Counted from the stretch's first letter, positions 21,411 through 34,156 are shown. The stretch is DNA of 64,000 nt from Planococcus citri (GCF_950023065.1 NC_088679.1:71796001-71860000); one strand, 5' to 3'. Notes: generated by a model from the sequence alone, not told the origin. Numbers and translations: made by a program.

Positions 21411-22244
21411 TTACGGCATTAAAATAATATATTTGTTTGGTAAACACCCCACCAAGCCTCTCCCACTTGAAATACACAGCTGGCAGACTGGGGGTGTAAC
21501 AGGGTACAATGCAACGCAGCTGTTTATAAAATGATGAAAGGATAAGGCTGGGGGTATAGCAGGGTACAATGAGCGGCAGGTGGTTTACAAGTCCCCTTTC
21601 TCCTTTTTTAGGATTTAATGCATTAAAATAATGAACTAAAATTGCAATTACTCAGCAATTACCCATCCGAATTGAATGAAAATTAATCTATTCCCTCCGC
21701 CTTAATGATTCTCAAATGGTGTCCAATGGGTACAAAAAACGGTTGGATAGCTTAAGAGAACATTCAGTTCCAATAAAATTTCATTTCTCAAAGCGAAACC
21801 AATAGTGTGCTACGCACACTAAAAATAAACTACTTATTAGTTTTGGAGCCTTCAGTATCATCAGTGGTTCTTCAATTTTTAAATCTCTAAATATGGCGCC
21901 AATAATTCATTTAAGTATATCACCCAGTTATATGTATTTGAAAAATTGAATAAAAGTTTATTGGTTATTGGCTATTTTTCTCATTTTTTTGAAATTGGCA
22001 ATAAAGACCAAAAAAAGTGGCACTACTGCGTTGCAAAAATTACTTCCCCACTTTCAGGAATGATATGAATTACATACAAAAATGATTTCATTCGGGACTG
22101 GGCCATTTTCCCCAAAAACCTCCAGAACTAAAATTTTTGTGGATAGGTAGCTTTCAAACTCAAAATTAAGGTAGGGTATTTAATGAATTTGGTCAAAATC
22201 CATTCACTTTTTTTTGCAGCTATTGCGTTCATTCGTCCACTTAC
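21411..22244. other. Intron 4 of gene B, 5' end
   Basis: Two copies of a CTGGGGGTRTARCAGGGTAC word sit near 21490 and 21550. From about 21830 to 22200 the sequence resembles 28040-28990 in intron 4 of gene C (shared CAATAAAGACCAAAAAA and ATTTTTGTGGATA words), so this is inherited intron rather than new insertion. Confidence 0.55.
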
Positions 22245-23728
22245 CTATTTCATCAGCTCCGTAATATTTACTCATGAAAGATATACAAATTGTCATAGCT
22301 GTACCGTGAAATAAATCTATCACAGGAACTGCAAACGAAAAAACAAAGCAGAATGAGAAATTTATATATCCAAATAGGTAGGTACCTATCCAATCTCAAT
22401 TGTATAGCTAAGTATGTATTGCAGTTTATAGTGATATGAATATTTTGTGCTTTACTTACCCAAGTAAAGTTGCCAGACTTGGTTAGCAAACATTAAAACA
22501 AGAATAGCTATTGTGTCAAAACATCCGGCCAAGATACCAATCAATCCATCATGGATTTTTAAGCGTTTGCTCAACACCAGCGAGCAAAACAAAATACCTA
22601 AAAAACACACATAAACATTTTTTAAAATTTTAAAAATGTTTGATGATCAAGTACTTAAAAGTTAAAAGTACTTTTCCTTAAAAAAAAAAGACATCTTCAA
22701 ATTATTAAACTCACCGAACGATGAAATAGTAAGTTTTAATATCATATATTCACTGTACTTCTGTTCATTCCATCCGAATCTGTGCCTCAAATACGGATAC
22801 AATACGGATAACTCACCTGAAACAATTTTTCAAATGGTATTAATTTTCACTGCAAAAATCTCACGGTAGGGTAGCTCCACATAAAGAGTGTTAGTAGGTA
22901 CTTGACAATCTTACCAAAAAATGTGAGGATGACTGTAATGTTTGCAATAATCAATAACGTGACTGTGACTCTTTTACGCCCTAAATTGCGATTAAATACA
23001 ACTCTAAAACTACCAAATATCGTACGCTTCAAATTAAAAACGTGGTAAAAAGTATTTTTCTTCTCAACCGAAACCGAATTATCTTTGATGAAAATCAAAG
23101 CAAATATTAATGCACACATTGAGAAAACGAAGCACAACGAATAAGAATTGAGAAATCCAAAATGATGAAGCATGAATCCAGATCCACCTCTGCCCAGTAC
23201 CAGAGAAGTTAATCTAATCGCTCCAATAATTCCGAGTCGCATAGTGCGACTTTGCGTATCAGATATATCGCATATATACATTGAACAACCCACCAGCATC
23301 AGACTCATTCCTGAACACAAACTTTCAAGTACTGCCCATGATAATACTGCAATGATTGGTTTCCATTGCCAAAAATACGAATTCAAACAACCAGATAATG
23401 CGTGAAGTATTTGTGCCAAGATGGAAATATAAATCAGCGGTCTTCTCCTTCGACCAGCTTCATCGCTCCAGTATGAAGCAAATATTACGCCAAGTAGGCC
23501 TATGAAAACCACAACTGGTTGGTACTTGAGGCCAACTTCTGTCACGAATAGGATTCCGCTTCTTTCGTCATCACATTGGGTGTTTTTTAGGTCCGGCTGA
23601 GTAGTGGAGTTGGGCCGGCATGCTTTTTGGAGAAATAAATTCGTATCTAAGCCTTTGATCCAGTCATACACGACAAGAAAGATTAAAAACGATGGTTCAA
23701 CGGTCACATGTTTCAAGTAATCAAACAT
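22245..23728 (-). CDS. SLC46-like MFS transporter B, exons 1-4 (5' part)
   Basis: Exons are 23728-22915, 22816-22715, 22597-22460 and 22328-22245; exons 5-6 follow at 4965-4812 and 4624-4531. Exon 1 encodes the first six membrane segments. It has a glycosylation site at Asn40, loop cysteines 37 and 52, and the MFS signature Asp89 with Gly92-Arg-Arg. Exon 2 (GELSVLYPYLR) starts the second half, and exons 3 and 4 carry segments ending in an SKYYGADEIG loop. Each exon boundary is phase 1 except exon 5/6 (phase 2). The full protein is 461 residues, normal for SLC46. B is closest to A and C. Its intron 4 has been enlarged to 17 kb by nested transposons. Solute carried is unknown. Confidence 0.9.
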
Positions 23729-23819
23729 CGCGCGACAGTAATAACATTAGGCTGTAATTATTATAGGTAGGTACATTACACTAACTCTCACTAAATTCGA
23801 GTTTTAAAACTGTGAAGCG

Positions 23820-23880
23820 ATCGACGATGGATACAGAAAATGCGTACCTCAGCTTAAAAGCTGCTCGCGAATAACTACCA
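23820..23880 (-). promoter_or_regulatory. Conserved block upstream of gene B
   Basis: Shares TCGACGATGG, CAGCTTAAA and GCTGCTCGCGAATAACT with 1141-1200 upstream of gene A, at about 100-150 bp from the start codon. It is either a promoter or a 5' non-coding exon. Confidence 0.4.
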
Positions 23881-24572
23881 GATACTTACAGGTGAATTCA
23901 TTTTACGGAAGAATTAATAATCAAGCCGCCTGCCGATGTTTAATTCGTGATTAGATATCTAGTCCAGTTAGCCTTGGAATACTACACTATTAAAAATTGA
24001 GATCTCTTAAGATTTTTCTGCGCTGGACCCGGTATGGACGAGATTCGAATCTTGTATTTTTATTCGACGTTCGTGATTTGAATCATTTTTAAAGCGATTC
24101 TTAGGATCCAATGAGTTGATCTGATTCGAATCACTAATACGAGTATAAAGTGATGATTCGTGATTCGAAAATTTCGACGATTCGTGTTCGTAATTCGAAT
24201 CATTTTTTCCCTTTTCAATGCAATTTTTGATTATTTTCTACTCGATAAGAATAGCATTTTTCGCCCACAACCACCCTCCCGGCTCCCCCTCCTGGGCAGT
24301 ATAGTGGGGAAAAATCGATATCCATGAGTAGTGGGGAGAAAATTCTGGTATCACGCAAAATGTGTAGGGGAAGCACGAGCCTTTCAACACGATTTTTTTA
24401 AAAATTTTCATCATGGTGGGGGGGGGCGGTAAAATTGACAAAAGAAAACTTTGAACCGCCACAGCTCCGGATTGAAGGGTTGGAAACAAAAACTGTTTTC
24501 ACCAAAATGTGTCTTTTTACAATACTTTCTTCCTACCAAACTATAAAATTAAAATTTTGTCTGCAAAAAGCT
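23881..24572. other. Gene B/C intergenic region with TTCGAATCA-rich tract
   Basis: From 24030 to 24210 the word GATTCGAATC and near-variants recur about every 15-30 bp, a decayed simple repeat. The rest shows nothing recognisable. Confidence 0.45.
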
Positions 24573-25367
24573 CATATCGCACCTCGGGAGTAATAAGGTC
24601 ACATCTCAAAAAAAATTGATTTTGATGTTTTTGCATTTTTGGGGTTTGTATGACCCCCCTCAACCAAAAATTACACTTTGAGTTGGGTACATTATCTAGA
24701 TCTTGTAAAAAACGCAAATGGCCTAACTCAAAATCTCAACAACATTGCAAGTTGTTTGGAGTTATAAGGGTACATCTCAAAAAACTCCACCTTTTTTGAG
24801 CAAATTTCATACATACAAAGTGTTAACAAATAGTTTTGATTGTTTTGAATGTTTGTCAGTTAGAAATAGTCACAAGGAGTGCAATTTTTATTGGTTTATT
24901 GTACCAAATGGAAAAATTTTTTTAAATTGATTACTTTTCAGAAAAATGAATTTGCACATATCATGAAATTTTAGTACTTTGAGAAAAACTCAAAAACTAA
25001 GCACTCTAGAAAAAAACTAACGACGTAATGTCGATTGGAAATTTAATTCTCTACAACTTTGTAGACATGAAATTTTTTTTGGACGCTTCCTTTCGCCTTC
25101 ACATCAACTTTAATGAAAGGTTATAACTCAAAATGTTTTCCAAACATTGAAATATTTCCTCTTTAAGATTTTATTTTTCAAAGTGTTCTTATGCTAAATG
25201 AAGGTAGGATACCAGATGTTTAAAATGAGGTGCTATTCATTCCTCACAATTAGGTAATTATAAGTTGATAAAAATAATGAATCAAGTTTTTAAAAAAAAG
25301 AAAATCACTCTCCCGTAAAATTTCACTTTTTTGAGATGTGACCTTATTACTCCCAAGGTGCGATATG
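24573..25367. mobile_element. Inverted-repeat element (MITE-like, about 0.8 kb)
   Basis: Terminal inverted repeats of about 42 bp: CATATCGCACCTCGGGAGTA at 24573 and its complement, with one mismatch, ending at 25367. The match continues through ATAAGGTCACATCTCAAAAA. A further copy of the GGTACATCTCAAAAAA word lies inside near 24770. No coding frame. The target duplication could not be identified. Confidence 0.65.
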
Positions 25368-25489
25368 TATTTGCAAAAAACCTGAAAAATACATATCTGT
25401 TTTTTGTGTTTTTTTTTGGAAAATTATGCGAAATACGTGAAAAATAATGTATGGAACTGAAAATGTTGAGCGTTAAATTTCACCCAGGA

Positions 25490-25900
25490 AAACAACTTTT
25501 GTCGTAATTGTCAAAAAAGCACTTTTTTGGCCATAATTGTCGAAAAATACATTTTCTTCTGACGTTATCAAAAAGTCCTAATATAATATTTCTTGTAAGA
25601 ATGAACAAAAAAACCTCGTCGTTGGCCAAAATTTCAAAAATTCCTATTTTTGCCAAAATTATCGAAAAATCTTAACCTTTTTGTAAAAATATCCAAGAAA
25701 GCTCCTGTTTTTTGCCAAAATGTTGAAAAAATCTTATCGCCAGAATAATTGTCAAAAAAGTTTCATTTTTACCAAAAAATTGTACAAAAGTTTCTTATTT
25801 AAAAAAATTATAAAAAATCCCAACTTTTGTCAAAATTGCCAAAAAAAAGTCCTGTTTTTTACCAACGTTGTCGAAAAATACTTTTTTAGTTTTTATGACG
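25490..25900. repeat. Degenerate repeat built on GCCAAAATTGTCAAAAAGTC
   Basis: The words TTGTCAAAAA and TTTTTGCCAAAA recur about every 40 bp. The same family fills much of 55600-56640, the intron of the cysteine-rich peptide gene. Confidence 0.55.
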
Positions 25901-25903
25901 TTA

Positions 25904-26625
25904 GAGAAGGTGCAATTATGGACCCCGGTACAAATATGGACCCCTCCATGGTTTAGTGTACAACTACTAGCGCTACGGTCATGCTGAGTATTAAAAATTA
26001 TACTAGTAGTGTAGTATCGAAGATCCAAGTACTTATTTCGGATCCATGCATACTTGGGTGTCTCTCATCACTCATTAGCAATTGTTTTTTTTTGCGCATA
26101 ATTTTCTTCTCAATGGAAAATTTTACAAGTTTTTCATTCGGTAATTCATCAACTTCAAATAAAGTTTGGAAAAAAAGTATTAGCGATGAAGTAAGTAGCT
26201 TACAATGAGTACTTTCAAAATATACTTTCATATTTGTCTTTACTTCAACTGATTTTCATATTTTTTTTTCATTTTTCATTGGGTATAAACATGGACCCCT
26301 AAATTTTTTTACCTAATTTTGATTCAATATTCTTTAGAATGTCGAGAAAAGTGTTATTAACAAAGAAGGCAAGTCCAAAGTGTCGAAAATGGGACCATGA
26401 TTTTTTCATTTTTCATTTTTCATAAACTTAGCCAATTTTTTGCATGGGTATAAATATGGACCACTAAATTTTTTTTTCCTCTAATTTTGATTCATTGGTT
26501 TTTAGAATACCTACCGAGAAAAGAAAACAAGTCCCGAATGGTATATTCGAAAAAAAATTTTGATAATTTTTTCTACCCTTCAAAGCCAAAAAGCTAGAGG
26601 GGGTCCACATTTGTACCTTCTCCTC
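25904..26625. mobile_element. Inverted-repeat element with possible TA target duplication
   Basis: GAGAAGGTGCAATTATGGACCCC-type sequence at 25904 is matched in reverse complement ending at 26625, with a 3-bp indel. TA lies directly outside both ends (25902-25903 and 26626-26627), as in Tc1/mariner-related MITEs. The interior repeats TATAAAYATGGACC words near 26285 and 26450. No transposase. Confidence 0.5.
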
Positions 26626-26834
26626 TATCAAAAAAGTTCTAATTTCTATAGTTCCAACACCGCAGCCAAGTCCCCACTTAAGTAAAATCAATGAATTTAA
26701 GAACAGATGAATCACAGATAAATCTGAGAACAAAGAAAAAATTTTCAATTTTATTTTGAGTGATGCAAATATCAACCTCATAATTCGTCGATGAAGTGAG
26801 TAGTCACAATGGCACATGCTAGGTAGCCTTCTTA

Positions 26835-29800
26835 TTATTGATTTAGGTATTTTTCAACTGACGATGAGACTTCTTGATTTGTTGTCTTCTCCGCGTCGAA
26901 TTTTTTACTGAAATAATAGGACCCACTGAAAAGAAAACATAATATAAAAAGGTAAATTAAATGAGACGTGAACGGATTCGGAATGTATGCTCAAAAAGTT
27001 TCATTTGAGACACCTCACAATAATAATCTAAATATTAAGTAGGTGCCTTTATTATCTCAATTTTTTTTTTTTTTTTTCTGAAAAATCAAGTCGTTTTTTC
27101 CAAATTGAGTGTTTTTGTATTATGTGAACATGTTTATTGTTTTATTATCTGAATAGCGGTAATAAGTATTAGGTAATCATATTCAAACTTACCAAAAACA
27201 TAAAACTATGCCTATATCCAGCGCAACACTAAAAAGACAAAATGCGGACGGATAAGTATCTAATGTACTTTGGAAAATAGCATTATAAGCCAAAAAAGTA
27301 ACAGGAACTATCAACGCAAATACACCATTAACAGCATTCAATCGACCTAAACAAATTGAAAAATTTTGTCAATAAATCATCACCAATCAATATAAGTAGC
27401 AAAATATGTAATGTACGTATATGTAGATTCATGGGAGAGGGGGAGACGGGAATTGGGACATTTGCCCATGAAGATCTAAAGATGGTCAACCTGAATTAAA
27501 AAAGAACCAAAAAAAGTACTCAAGGAGGAGATCGTGAGCTCTCGAAAAGAGGCTATTTTCGAAAAAATTGCGATTTTTTTGAACCATCTCCTAACCGACT
27601 TGTTTTTGGAAGAAACGGTTCAGATTCAGCTGATTTGATCAGATCAGATGACCAAGAAGGTCTAAACAGATTGGCCAATGACCTTGAGACGTCATAAAGA
27701 CGGGTCAATGACCTTATAAGAAACCAGATAGGCAGTGAAACGATCTTCGAAAGCTAGACAGGGAGGTCAGTGACCTTGAGAGACTAGACAGACAGACAAC
27801 CCTGCCAAAATTATGAAATTTAAAATTGATTTTTAGATTTTGCATGCGGCCAACGAACTGTGAAAAATTCAATCATTTTTTGGAGTTCGCATTGCCACCA
27901 AATTACAAAGAATCTTTTGTGGACCGGAACTCTATGATTTGAACGAAACCTAGCTAAATTGGAAGAGCATGTCCTAAAACTTCCGTAACACATTTTTAGA
28001 TTATTCCTTCAATTTAACTCCCACATACCAGCAAACTGTTAGTTTTGAGCCATTCTAGAGCCTCCAGTGGTTCTAATATTTTCACTAGAAACTTTGGATC
28101 ACACTAGAAATTGTAAAAACGAACACTTTAGGACTTATCACTTTGATCGGTGCTCATTGGGCAATCTCTTGGCCGTTTTAGGTCGATTCCAGGAGATTTC
28201 CGGAGTGCTAGATCAGAGGTGAATTTTTGACCAATTTATTGTGAGTAAATTCCAGAACAGATGAAAAAAAAAATACTAGAGGGGTATAACGATTGTGAGA
28301 ATTTTTTTTAGCAAGATATGTTGTTTCGTGTGTCTACATGATAACTCAACTTGAAGAAAACTCTCAATTTAACCTTTTTGGCGCATCAAGCGGGTTTTCA
28401 GATTTCTCCAGAGATTTTAAATCACTTCGAAGGTGCCGAAAATCAACTTTAGGTAAGTAGAACCTACAATTTTGGTTGTTGGTTGTTTTTGACTTCCTAT
28501 CGATTGTTCTAAAAAAGCCATCGCGAAATTCAAGGAGAGCCACATATGTAGTTTTCTCAATTTTTTGAAAGTGACAATAAAGACCAAAAAATTGGCACTT
28601 TTGCGTTCCAATATATTTCCCTAGTTTCAAGAATCACATATTTCAATATTTTTGGCATAATTAATTTAATGAGAACTACCTATTTGTGAAGAAAAAATTT
28701 TCAAAACACGAATTCATCTAGAAAATAAGCCTTTTGCAAATTTTCAAGCACTCATCTGTAGAATCCTAAAAATGGTCTTGGATACAGAATCTCAAGTAAT
28801 TTCATTTGGAACTTGACCACTTCTCCCAAAATAGGTTGGTAAAGGCTAGAACGAAAAAAAAAAAACACGATTCTTTTTGAAAATACCTTCTCTTCGAGGT
28901 TTTATATCTCCCCCTCGAGGGGCACCTCCAAAGCTAACATTTTTGTGGATAACTTGAAACTCAAAATGAAGGTCTCTGATGAATTTGGTCAAAATCAATT
29001 ATTCGGTCTTTCATTCACTTACCTAATTCATCAACATCGTAATATTTACTCATGAACGATATACCAATTGTCATAGCTGTACCGTGGAATAAATCTATCA
29101 CAGGAACTGCAAACGAAAAAACAAAACAGAATGAGAAATTCATATCTAAATAAGCACCTATCCAATGACAATCCAACAGGTACTGTAGTTTGTAGTGATA
29201 TAGGGCTTTACTTACTCAAGTAAAGTTGCCAGATTTGGTTAGCAAACATTAAAACTAAAATAGCTATTGTATCAAAACATCCGGCCAAGATACCAATCAA
29301 TCCATCATGGATTTTTAATCGTTTGCTCAACACTAATGAGCAAAACAAAATACCTGAAAAAACAAAAATGTTCAATGATGAAGTAGGTACTCCTTCTTTT
29401 TTTTAAAATGGCATCTTCATCACTTGAACTCACCGAACGATGAAATAGTAAGTTTCAATATCATAAATTCACTGTACTTCTGTTCATCCCATCCGAACCT
29501 GTGCCTCAAATATTGATACAATACGGATAATTCACCTAAAACAATTTTTCAAAAAATTTTCACTCCAAAAAATATGTACGAGGGGGGATCAAAAATAACA
29601 TAGACAATTGCTCTGGTGAGAGTTCTATTGAAGCTATACAACTCACAAACATATCATCTGAAAGCTGCATCTTTCCTCTATAAAATCATTCTTAGTATAA
29701 GTATTTCTGTTCAGTGGTTCCCAAAATATGGTACATAGAACAAAAGTTCTCAAGGTGCACTCGGCGATTTTTGTTTAAATAACAAAAATTGGGTGAAAAA

Positions 29801-31175
29801 AATATTTATGCACAATTAATTTTTTATCATTTCCAAAGTAACAACTACTGTTATCGATACATTTAGCCCAACACATTTTTGAAAGGGGAGCGGTTTCAGT
29901 CCATCAGCAAAATTCAATAAATCACTGTGCAATGATTTTCGATTTTGTGCCATTCGCGTCGTGGAATCAAAAACGTTCTTTAAAAAGTTGACAAGCCGTT
30001 GGGCTAAATGTATTGATAACGGTGGTTATTACTTTGAAGGTGATATAAAATTAATTAATACTCCTCGTGCAATTAATTAAATAAACGTTTTTTCACCCAA
30101 TTTTTGTTATTTAAACAAAAATCGCCGAGTGCACCTTGAGAACTTTTGTTCTATGTACCATATTTTGGGAACCACTGAACAGAAATACTTATACTAAGGA
30201 TGATTTTATAGAGGAAAGATGCAGCTTTCAGATGATATGTTTGTGAGTTGTATAGCTTCAATAGAACTCTCACCAGAGCAATTGTGTATGTTATTTTTGA
30301 TCACCCCTCGTACGTCCAAATAGAGAGGTACGTCAGGTACTTACCCTTATAAAAATCTTACCAAAAAATGTGATGACAACTGTAATGTTTGCGATCATCA
30401 ATAACGTGACTGTGACTCTTTTACGTCCTAAGTTACGATTGAATACAACTTTAAAGCTATCAAATATCATACGTTTCAAATTGAATACGTGGTAAAATGT
30501 ATTTTTCTCCTCAACCGAAATCGAATTATCTTTGATAAAAATCAAAGCGCATATTAATCCACACATTGAGCAAATGAAGCACAACGAATAAGAATTGAGA
30601 AATCCTAAATTATGAAGCATGAATCCAGATCCACCTCTGCCCACCACAAGAGCAGTTAATCTAATCGCTCCTACAACTCCAAGTCGCATAGTGCGACTTT
30701 GCATATCAGATATATCGCATATATACAATTGACAACCTAATAGCATGAGACACATTCCCGAATATAAACTTTCAATTACTGCCCACGATATTACAGCTGT
30801 GATTGGTTTCAATTGCCAAAAATATGAATTCAAACAACCAGATAATGCGTGAAGTAATTGTCCCAGGATGGAAATATAAATCAGGGGTCTTCTCCTTCGA
30901 CCTGCTTCATCGCTCCAGTATGAAGCAAATATTATGGCGAGTAGGCTCATCAAAACGACAACAGGTTGGTACTTGAGGTTAACTTCTGTTACGAACAGGA
31001 TTCCGCTTCTTTCATCATCACAATGAGTGTTTTTCAAGTCTGGCTGAGATGTTGAGTTGGGTCGGCATGCTTTTTGAAGAAATAAATTTGTGTCTAAGCC
31101 TTTGATCCAGTCATAAACGACGAGAAAGATAAAAAGCGATGGTTCAACAGTCACATGTTTCAAGTGATTAAACAT
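26835..31175 (-). CDS. SLC46-like MFS transporter C
   Basis: Exons are 31175-30362, 29535-29434, 29353-29216, 29106-29023, 27346-27193 and 26925-26835 (TAA), giving 460 residues. All splice sites are GT-AG. Features are as in B: N-terminal TVEPSLFIF segment, glycosylation and cysteine loop, DEAGRR motif between segments 2 and 3, and the YYFSKKFD-type start of the cytoplasmic tail, which here ends in a Ser/Glu-rich stretch. Intron 1 (0.8 kb) contains a mariner-derived foldback and intron 4 (1.7 kb) is homologous to that of B. No frame damage, so the gene is likely functional. Transport direction and substrate are not predictable. Confidence 0.9.
27347..29022. other. Intron 4 of gene C
   Basis: Contains stretches homologous to intron 4 of gene B (27490-27610 and 28040-28990). 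It also holds a short relic (about 27995-28045) resembling the start of the LINE fragment at 5690, and from about 28640 a copy of the dispersed repeat also seen at 47520 and 62860. No gene. Confidence 0.5.
29579..30310. mobile_element. Mariner-derived foldback element in intron 1 of gene C
   Basis: Two inverted arms of about 320 bp start CGAGGGGTGATCAAAAATAA (one mismatch on the left). They are bounded by TA on both sides (29577-29578 and 30311-30312), the Tc1/mariner target. The inner end of each arm still encodes the C-terminal tail of a mariner-type transposase: CIDNGGYYF in plus frame near 30016-30042, and a diverged CIDN..CYF version on the opposite strand near 29840-29885. The element is thus two head-to-head copies of a mariner 3' end. 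It has no active transposase. Confidence 0.8.
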
Positions 31176-31385
31176 GGCGCGACAATAATAAAATTAAGCT
31201 ATGTACTTAGGTATGTAGGTACTCATCTACACTCGCGAGAGAAAACAAATCATCACTAAACGAACGATTTTTAAAAATCATCTAGAGAATTGATGATGAA
31301 TGCTATCAAAGGAGCTGTCTCGGATATCTATACTTAATAGGTCCATAGATACTCAATGTAGGGTATTCGAATTTTAAAACTGTGG

Positions 31386-31452
31386 ACGAACGATCGAAAA
31401 TAGATACTTAAACAATGTGTAAGCTTCAATGCTCTTCGCGAAAAACTAGCAG
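31386..31452 (-). promoter_or_regulatory. Conserved block upstream of gene C (weaker)
   Basis: Retains CGATCGAAAAT, AAGCTTNAAT and CTTCGCGA words at the position seen upstream of A and B. Similar but weaker remnants lie upstream of D (37021-37060) and E (42317-42358). Confidence 0.3.
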
Positions 31453-31773
31453 ATAAGAACTACAAAACCCGAATGCAAGGTGGACTACAGGTACCTACGT
31501 TGTTCTATTCTAAGAATGACTAATTGAGCCGCACTATACGTTCTTAGATAAATGGTTTTAATTAGACTGCCCCTGCCGGTGTTATCTTCGTGAGCAAGAA
31601 ATATAGATAAATAGTAAATCTCTGCGTAAGTACATTTTATATTTAGAAAGGTACATATCCAATTAAAGTAAAATTTTACCTATTTACCTAGAAAACGTAT
31701 TTTTTTATAAGTGGGCACCAGGGTAAACTGCAATTAGGTATGGCACTGGTGTTTGTTTATTTTGAGATAGGTA

Positions 31774-32014
31774 CTCTCTAAATTTGAAACAGTCATTTTC
31801 ACTGCTTAGCAGTCACGACATTTTGCCTTTTTAAAGCAGTAGTTTTTTTTTACTGCAAAACAGTGAACAATTACTGAATTGGTCAGTCAAAATGATTTTT
31901 TACTGACCAATTCAGTAATTTTTCACTGTTTTGCAGTAAAAAAAAATACTGCTTTAAAAAGGCAAAATGTCGTGACTTCTAAGCAGTGAAATTGACTGTT
32001 TCAAATTTAGAGAG
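31774..32014. mobile_element. Near-perfect foldback MITE (241 bp)
   Basis: Arms of about 112 bp begin CTCTCTAAATTTGAAAC at 31774 and close on a short loop near 31887-31902. TA lies directly outside both ends (31772-31773 and 32015-32016). The element is almost wholly stem, with long A/T runs and no coding room. Confidence 0.8.
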
Positions 32015-32016
32015 TA

Positions 32017-34156
32017 GTATCCTTTTCAAAGGTCAAGTACATCGGGACAAAAAAAACCAGCTTAACTAGGTATCTATGTACTTCCCACAGCGGGTCATTT
32101 TTGTATTTTTCTCCTCAAATTTTGAAAAATTAAAGGCCTTAATGGTGGTGAAATAGGCTCAAATGAACGTGCTGAAAATTTCTTACATTCAATTGACGTT
32201 TCGTAACTAAAGAAGTGAAGATCTGTGATTTGAAAATTTTAAAATAGGTATAGGTCATTTTTGATGAGTAGGTAAGTAGGTACCTTTTCAATTTTTTCAA
32301 TTTTTTAATACATACTCGAGACTTGATTGATTGTGTTGGGCCCAATTCATATCCTTTAGGGGAGGGGGGAGAGCCATTTGAAATTTCCCATCGCCGTGGT
32401 CGGCTATGACATGGAATTTCATTGTCCGTGGTTGACCACAACCATAGAATTCCGTTGATTTAGCTTACCACAATAAATAAAAATGTACAACTCAGAAAGG
32501 GGGTGAGACTATATGGGAGAGTGTGGGTCTATTTTTCACAAAAAATCGACATGTATGTCGAAATATAGGTTTTCGAGGGTACTGTTTTCGGAGATGCTGC
32601 CGATTTTCAATTTCGGTCGAAGCCATAAGGGGACGATACTGCATTCAAGGGTTGGCGGTTCACAAAAAATCGGCATGAGGCCATGAATTTGAATGATTTC
32701 TATGCAAAATTGCTACGCCTTGGTCAAAAAATTAGCCCTGCCATGACGAAAGAAATCCCATCATTTCTCACGGCGGTGGATAAAACGTTATTACATAGAG
32801 AAAATACAAATTTCATATTGTTTAAATTCATGTTTTTTGGTGTAATCAGCATCAGTAATCACCACCAAATATTTTTTCAACACTTTTCGGTTTTTCTCTA
32901 TTTATGTATAGCAGAGGTGATAACACACGGCGAAAGAAGCAGAAAAAGAAAAACAATCATACAATTTTCATAGACTTGCATTTTGTATTCTGGGTAGCGC
33001 TTTTGGGATTTGATATTTTATTAGTGGACAAGATCTGATGAGCTACCTAAACAGCGCAGCGTTGCCATTTTCAGACACCAATATGTAAATAGTGAGCCGT
33101 CTGGAATGCATTGAAAATTGACCACGGCGATGGAACAAAAACTCTAAGACAAAGGTTTGAGGTCATCCCACAGCATATAGATGTCGCTGAAGTGAATTGT
33201 GTTCCTACTACAATATGTGTGCAGTTTTCAGGATCAGGAATGAAAAAACAAAATGTCAAAAATTACAGAAAATCGCCACTCTTTAGTCTTTACAAACCAG
33301 CCGTATAACCATTTAGAAATAAGATGTGAGACAGCCACAATGATGGAACTTTTGCCCATATAAGAAGGTCTGTTGCCCCGGGGGAAGGGGGTGAATTCAT
33401 GGTAGTGTCTGAGAATGTTACATGGGGATGACTTTTATCGACCAAACCATTCGCCATTATTTTTCATGAGCATACTACATATAACAAAATTTTACACGGA
33501 CGTAAAATAGTGTACAATTTTAAATGAGTAAAAAATCTCATTTCTTGAGGATGTTTACACGTTGAAATTGGAAAATTTAAATTTCAGTTTGATTTTTTTT
33601 TTCAAATTAAATGTCTCTCGATAGACATACCAATTTTCCTTTTCCATGGTTTAAGAAAAAAATCAATCTTCAAAGGGATCAGTATTTTAGAAGAAAAAAA
33701 AATGTTTAAATTTAAAATGAACTAAGCAGGTATAAATATTTAGGTCGTTATGTATTATGCCAAAATACAACAAGCGACCAAAACATAACCTTCCTATGCA
33801 ATTTTATTATTTGAAAATATTCTACTCCAATTTCGATGAACAATAGTTAAAGTTGAACGAAGGTCCCAAAAATGAATTAAGTCTTGGGTAGGTACTTCAA
33901 CCTAATTAGTAAATTTGCAATCCAACTCACAAATAACAGATACCACTTCCAAGTTTTAATTACTTTCTAAGTACATATGTTTAGGTATATTACATTCATA
34001 AAATGAATTTGTGAACAGATAATAAATCACAGTAGGAGAGAAGTTTCAGTTTTTCGACATTTTCAGTTACCTATGTATAAAATATCAGCAGAATTTTACC
34101 GATGTTTCTTTCAAATAATTGTATGCTTATTGAATTATTTTTCAGCTGAAACTTCT
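32017..34156. other. Gene C/D intergenic region, no gene recognised
   Basis: Frames up to about 100 codons occur (for example 32683-32973) but show no domain, no splice context and biased composition. The stretch 32500-33420 is less A/T-rich and might be an old repeat or pseudogene. I cannot name it. Confidence 0.45.

Noticed and set aside
32683..32973. Possible 96-codon gene between C and D
   Set aside because: No splice context, no domain, no signal peptide; chance frame in unassigned DNA.
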